Position numbers and translations under genes: made by a program
Assembly (NCBI RefSeq): GCF_036244895.1
Contig: NZ_BQKE01000001.1
Location: 2,852,001 to 2,916,000 of the forward strand
DNA from: Persicobacter diffluens
GTDB lineage: Bacteria; Bacteroidota; Bacteroidia; Cytophagales; Cyclobacteriaceae
Direction: 5' to 3'
DNA length: 64,000 bases
Notes under the pieces: model-generated
Databases searched by the model: none
What the model was told of the DNA's origin: nothing
The model's input: only the letters and a program-made list of their open reading frames with translations
Part shown: piece by piece, positions 60,217 through 64,000 of the stretch
Position numbering within the stretch: position 1 is the first letter of the stretch
How the letters are laid out: every line of letters begins with the position of its first letter

Positions 60217-60789
60217 TTAAAGTCCTGAAAATCCCATAAATGACAGAGACAAAATCCCTGCAATAAAAAGCGTGAGTACCGTGCCTTTGACCACCTTGGG
60301 CACATCGGCAAAGTCCAGTTGCTCTCTTAATCCGGCCATCAGCATCAGGGCGATGGTAAATCCGGCCCCTGCGCCTAAGGCATATACCAAGCTCTGCACA
60401 AAACTGTAATTCTTGGCAGTTTGGAAGAGCACCAAACCCAGAATCGCACAGTTGGTCGTGATCAGCGGCAGGAAAATCCCTAGGGCCTGAAAGAGGGCCG
60501 GGCTCATTTTCTTGATGAACATTTCCACCAATTGAACGGTGGAGGCTATTACCACAATAAAGCTGATCAGCTGCAGATAAGGCGCATTCAGCGCCGTGAG
60601 CAACATATTGATGCCAAAGCCACAAGCCGAGGCGATCAACATCACGAAGGTCACCGCCGCCCCCATCTTGGAGGCGGTCTCCAGCTTACCTGAAACCCCT
60701 AAAAACGGACAAATCCCGAGAAAGTAAGCCAACACAAAGTTGTTGATCAGGCAGGCGTTGATGAATATATTCCAAAGTGATTCATTCAT
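60217..60789 (-). CDS. rnfA: Rnf complex membrane subunit RnfA
   Basis: The 190-residue protein has six membrane helices and the conserved cysteine segments FLGICPFLGVSGKL and TTNCAILGLVLF. With RnfE it holds the intramembrane [2Fe-2S] cluster used in electron and ion movement. It overlaps the rnfE stop by 4 bases (ATGA). An apparent 147-codon frame on the same strand here is a shadow. Confidence 0.95.
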   Translation of the reverse strand: MNESLWNIFINACLINNFVLAYFLGICPFLGVSGKLETASKMGAAVTFVMLIASACGFGINMLLTALNAPYLQLISFIVVIASTVQLVEMFIKKMSPALFQALGIFLPLITTNCAILGLVLFQTAKNYSFVQSLVYALGAGAGFTIALMLMAGLREQLDFADVPKVVKGTVLTLFIAGILSLSFMGFSGL

Positions 60790-61439
60790 GATTTCGCACG
60801 TTTTTCTTTAAAAATATTAAAGGCCAAAAGCCAAAGCGCCAGGGTGAAGAATCCGCCTGCAGGCAAGATCATCACAATCCAGTTCTCAAAACCTTCCGGG
60901 AAGAGGGCATAACCAAATACGCCGCCGTCGCCCAGAATTTCTCTCACTACTCCCAGGCACAGCAGCGCAAAGGTGAAGCCTATTCCCATTCCCAGCGCAT
61001 CCATGATGGATTTACCGAGATTGTTCTTAGAAGCAAAAGCTTCTGCCCGGCTCAATATCAAACAGTTCACCACGATCAGGGAAATAAATGCCCCCAGGCT
61101 TTTGTGTAATTCTACACTAATGGCCTGAATGGTGTAGTCCGTCACCGTCACGAAGGTGGCTATGATCAGAATGTAGGAAGATATCCGCACCTGCTTGGGA
61201 ATAAAATTCCGCAACAGAGAAATCAGGATATTGGACATCAGCAATACAAATGCAGTCGCCAGCCCCATGGCCAAGGCATTTCCCGCCGTATTGGTCACCG
61301 CCAGTACCGGGCACATCCCGAGCACCTGCACAAATACCGGATTCTCCCGCCAGAGTCCTTTAATGAACTCATCGGTGGTCGGTGTTTCCTTTTTTGGAAT
61401 GACCGCCTTTTCCTCTTTTTTAGCTATCGTTGTTTCCAT
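60786..61439 (-). CDS. rnfE: Rnf complex membrane subunit RnfE
   Basis: The 217-residue protein has a polar N-terminus, then six membrane helices. FVQVLGMCPVLAVTNTAGNAL and IVVNCLILSRAEAFASKN carry the conserved Cys residues that match those in RnfA. It forms the RnfA-RnfE core. Start is 9 bases after the rnfG stop. Confidence 0.95.
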   Translation of the reverse strand: METTIAKKEEKAVIPKKETPTTDEFIKGLWRENPVFVQVLGMCPVLAVTNTAGNALAMGLATAFVLLMSNILISLLRNFIPKQVRISSYILIIATFVTVTDYTIQAISVELHKSLGAFISLIVVNCLILSRAEAFASKNNLGKSIMDALGMGIGFTFALLCLGVVREILGDGGVFGYALFPEGFENWIVMILPAGGFFTLALWLLAFNIFKEKRAKS

Positions 61440-61448
61440 TCCAATGTA

Positions 61449-62171
61449 TTAAGGTTGTGCCTGCTGACTGAATACCTGCTGATGCTTCACCAGCTGTGGT
61501 GCTAAAGTCGCGGTGCTTTTTGCTAATATATCTCCTATGGCTCTGGAGGAAATGGTGGCACCGGTGATGCCATCAATCTCCCAGGCATTTACTTTCTCCC
61601 CACTTTTCACAGTCAAGATGGGGTTGGTGACTGCAAGCCCGTCTGCAGTCAAACCAACCTCCAGTGCCTCGAAATTGGCAACAAAGTCTTCATCCTTCTC
61701 GATTTTATCTCCCAGTCCTGGTGTCTCCTTACTTTCCAGCACGTACATGCCGACGATCTTGGAGTCCGCCAGTCGGTAGCCATACAAAATCCGGATGATG
61801 TCCGCATAGCCCTGGCCAGCAGCTTCCACCGCCACACCAACCAGCTTTCCGGCATCATCATATCCGGCATAGACGACTGACTTCCCTTTGGCATCCCCTT
61901 CCAGTAGCTGAAAGCCACCGTCGGCCAATTGCTCAAAAGTTTTCGTCTGAGAAATGCCCGGCAACACTTTGAATATCGCCTGTTGCAAGGCTTCCGCCTT
62001 CAATCGCTCAATTCTGGGTGCTGTTCCTTCATAGACCGAAACAATCAGTAAGGCACAGGCCAGGCCGATGCCCACCATGGCGATCAACATTTTAGTGCTG
62101 CTCGCCTCATTGGCTTGTTCGGGAGCTGTCGCTTTCGCCTTTGGTTGTGCTATCTTTTCCATCGTCTCCAT
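61449..62171 (-). CDS. rnfG: Rnf complex flavoprotein subunit RnfG
   Basis: The 240-residue protein has an Ala/Lys-rich N-terminus, one membrane helix (about 28-48) and a periplasmic FMN-binding domain. The covalent FMN site is T206 in DGITGATISS, which matches the S/T-G-A-T motif used by ApbE. It overlaps the rnfD stop by one base (TAATG). An apbE gene is not in the window. Confidence 0.94.
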   Translation of the reverse strand: METMEKIAQPKAKATAPEQANEASSTKMLIAMVGIGLACALLIVSVYEGTAPRIERLKAEALQQAIFKVLPGISQTKTFEQLADGGFQLLEGDAKGKSVVYAGYDDAGKLVGVAVEAAGQGYADIIRILYGYRLADSKIVGMYVLESKETPGLGDKIEKDEDFVANFEALEVGLTADGLAVTNPILTVKSGEKVNAWEIDGITGATISSRAIGDILAKSTATLAPQLVKHQQVFSQQAQP

Positions 62172-63184
62172 TAGCTTTTGCGTTTTACAGTTCCGTACAC
62201 TCGGTTTTTAAAGATGCGATCCAGCTGTGGTGCCAAAGCATTGGCCAGTAGAATTGCATACATCACCCCTTCGGGCAATCCACCCCAAATCCGGACCACA
62301 ACGACCATAATTCCAATAAAGGCGCCATACACCCAAATCGCTTTAGGATTGAGCGGAGAACCGACCATGTCCGTGGCCATAAAGAAAGCACCGAGCATCA
62401 GTCCGCCTGAAAGCAGCATGAATACCGGTGATGGATAGTTGGTCGCATCTAGCAGGTAGAGGGCGCCACTGAACAAGAATACAGTCCCCAGTATGGATAC
62501 CGGAATTCGCCAGTTAATCATCCGGCGTGCGTACAAATACAGTCCTCCAAGGATAATCAGTATCGCGCAGGTTTCACCCGCTGAGCCACTCACCTGCCCG
62601 AAGGCCAGTTCAGCAGCAGGAGCAGTGATATGGTCGAACTTAAATGCGGAAAGCGGAGTGGCTCCGGAGACCCCATCAAATACCGGTGACATAAAAGGCA
62701 TGGCTTTTAATGAGGTCGGGATGGTGGTAAACCGGTCCGGACGGAAAGCTTCCTGCCAGGTGGTAATGGCCACCGGGAAGGCGGCCTGCAAAACGGCACG
62801 TCCTACCAATGCAGGGTTGAAAACATTCATCCCCAAACCACCAAACACAAATTTTCCCAGCGCAATGGCAATTACCCCTCCACAGAAAGTCATCCATAAA
62901 GGAAATATCGGTGGGAGGGTCAAGCCTAACAGCAATCCGGTTATCACTGCGGACCAATCCGAAAGGCTACTTTCCTTTCCGGAGAGTTTACAGAGTACAT
63001 ATTCGGTCAAAAGACAGGACACCAGTGCGGTGAAAATCACCCAAAAGGCAGCCGTCCCGAAAGCGTAAATCGAAAAGAGGACCATTGGCATAATGGCATA
63101 CACCACATTGCGCATGATCACCTCCGTACTCATGCCCCGCTGAATATGCGGCGAAGTACTAATATCTAAAGTCTTAGTTAGCAT
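62171..63184 (-). CDS. rnfD: Rnf complex membrane subunit RnfD
   Basis: The 337-residue protein has about nine membrane helices. GLGMNVFNPALVGRA and DGVSGATPLSAFK are conserved; T176 in SGAT is the predicted covalent FMN site. It is homologous to NqrB and is part of the ion path. It overlaps the rnfC end by 11 bases. Confidence 0.95.
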   Translation of the reverse strand: MLTKTLDISTSPHIQRGMSTEVIMRNVVYAIMPMVLFSIYAFGTAAFWVIFTALVSCLLTEYVLCKLSGKESSLSDWSAVITGLLLGLTLPPIFPLWMTFCGGVIAIALGKFVFGGLGMNVFNPALVGRAVLQAAFPVAITTWQEAFRPDRFTTIPTSLKAMPFMSPVFDGVSGATPLSAFKFDHITAPAAELAFGQVSGSAGETCAILIILGGLYLYARRMINWRIPVSILGTVFLFSGALYLLDATNYPSPVFMLLSGGLMLGAFFMATDMVGSPLNPKAIWVYGAFIGIMVVVVRIWGGLPEGVMYAILLANALAPQLDRIFKNRVYGTVKRKS

Positions 63185-64000
63185 GGGCCTTGGATTTACG
63201 TTTTCTCACCATTGATTTCGCAATGCGGAATTGCTGCACCAGTGGAATGTGCGATGGACATTCGTAGGAACAGGAACCGCATTCAAAGCAATCCATCAGA
63301 TTATGATGATCTGCCATTTCCTGATAGGCTTCATTTTTGGCTAAAATGCCCAGCTGACTCGGGTTCAAAAACATCGGACAAGCCTCCACACAAGCACCGC
63401 ATTTGATGCAAGGGTATACTTTCTGTTGTTTTTTCACTTCCTTATCCGTGAAAACCAGAATCCCGGAAGTCCCCTTGGTAATGGAAATATCCAGATTGGA
63501 TACCGCCATCCCCATCATCGGGCCACCCAGATAAACTTCGGAAATATTATCCTCCACCCCGACTTCCTCCAGTACATAGCGTAATGGTGTGCCGATTGGA
63601 ATCAAATAATTACCTTTCTTTTTCACGCCAGGCCCCGTAATGGTCACTACCCTTTCCTGAATCCCCTGCCCATGGGGCAACAAACGGCCTATTTCGGCGG
63701 TGGTGGCCACATTGACCACCACTACGCCTACATCAATAGGTAATCCGCCTGAGGGAACCTCCAGACCTAAAGTGGAAGTGATCAACATCTTCTCTGAGCC
63801 TTGCGGGTATTTCACCGGCACCACCTTGACTTCCAAAGGTAAATCCTTCGGCAGGTGGGCGTTCAGGTGATCCGCCGCATTTTGCTTATTCGCCTCAATG
63901 CCGATGATGGCACGCTTCGCTCCTGTCGCCTTCAACAGATAGCGGACGCCCATATAAATATCCTCGGCCTGCTCCAGCATTACCCGATGGTCGGTGGTGA
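63174..64000 (-). CDS. rnfC: Rnf complex subunit RnfC, C-terminal part (continues beyond the window)
   Basis: The frame is open to the window edge; the true start lies outside. The visible 275 residues include the Nqo1-like SLBB/FMN region (VPSGGLPIDVGVVVVNVATTAE, GTPLRYVLEEVG) and two 4Fe-4S motifs (CIKCGACVEACP and CFECGSCSYECP). RnfC is the NADH-oxidising or NAD+-reducing site. Gene order rnfC-D-G-E-A matches the clostridial-type arrangement. Sequence at the edge (DHRVMLEQAEDI) confirms it extends upstream of the internal Met at 63978-63980. Confidence 0.95.
   Translation of the reverse strand, partial: TTDHRVMLEQAEDIYMGVRYLLKATGAKRAIIGIEANKQNAADHLNAHLPKDLPLEVKVVPVKYPQGSEKMLITSTLGLEVPSGGLPIDVGVVVVNVATTAEIGRLLPHGQGIQERVVTITGPGVKKKGNYLIPIGTPLRYVLEEVGVEDNISEVYLGGPMMGMAVSNLDISITKGTSGILVFTDKEVKKQQKVYPCIKCGACVEACPMFLNPSQLGILAKNEAYQEMADHHNLMDCFECGSCSYECPSHIPLVQQFRIAKSMVRKRKSKAHAN

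Noticed and set aside
60182..60625. A 147-codon minus-strand frame overlapping rnfA
   Set aside because: It is out of frame with the clearly conserved rnfA and has no membrane-protein logic.

Overview
The window looks like chromosomal DNA from a Bacteroidota bacterium, probably a marine or saline member of the Cytophagales. This rests on: a type IX secretion protein (PorZ) with a C-terminal sorting domain beside recO; a TonB-dependent receptor paired with a DUF4249 lipoprotein; a DUF4290 gene just upstream of murA; MurA with Asp in place of the fosfomycin-target Cys; a fused two-domain 2-oxoacid dehydrogenase E1; and promoters of the Bacteroidota TTTG/TAnnTTTG type. Two ion-coupled systems, an Oad-type decarboxylase pump and an Rnf complex, fit a sodium-rich habitat. 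No genus is claimed.

Layout. 1-1380: start of hisD, hisG and a His-rich leader peptide that should attenuate the his operon. 1474-6726: recO, porZ, tdk, then two uncharacterised genes. 7175-11195: ald and a fused E1 dehydrogenase, divergent around a palindrome. 11521-18777: a decayed thioredoxin-like gene, a histone-H1-like protein, an alpha-oxoamine synthase, murA, DUF4290 and pcrA. 19553-25800: a solitary trpB, a DUF3109 gene and an oadG-oadA-oadB operon. 26533-35508: a secreted protein, a GAF/PAS sensor, an RGG-rich protein, tRNA-Ala(GGC), a candidate structured RNA, a lipoprotein, an RDD protein and a two-component system. 36616-42511: three tandem copies of a peroxiredoxin-thioredoxin-small-protein operon, each behind an OxyR-type site, with oxyR divergent at the end. 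44077-49004: a propeller-Dabb fusion, two small heat-shock proteins, DUF805 and FAH-family genes. 49301-52035: a decay zone with an AraC pseudogene, a monooxygenase pseudogene, an intact ISAs1-type IS and an orphan gene fragment. 52235-57219: an SDR, a membrane protein, a DUF4249 lipoprotein and a TonB receptor. 58206-64000: rnfC(partial)-D-G-E-A, a small Cys-rich membrane protein, a plant-type ferredoxin-NADP reductase and rnfB.

The most striking non-coding feature is a dispersed element of about 220 bp (called family A here). About sixteen copies, full, internally deleted or decayed, lie only between genes. They have imperfect terminal inverted repeats, a central GCCCAAATTTGGGC palindrome and a habit of sitting against terminators or gene 3' ends; two copies appear to supply the stop codon of the neighbouring reading frame. 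A second, rarer element (family B) has three copies. Both look like non-autonomous MITEs.

The best candidates for something new are the Rnf operon that carries its own FNR and an NqrM-like protein, the triplicated OxyR-controlled operon with signs of gene conversion, and repeat family A. All calls come from reading the sequence; no database search was run.
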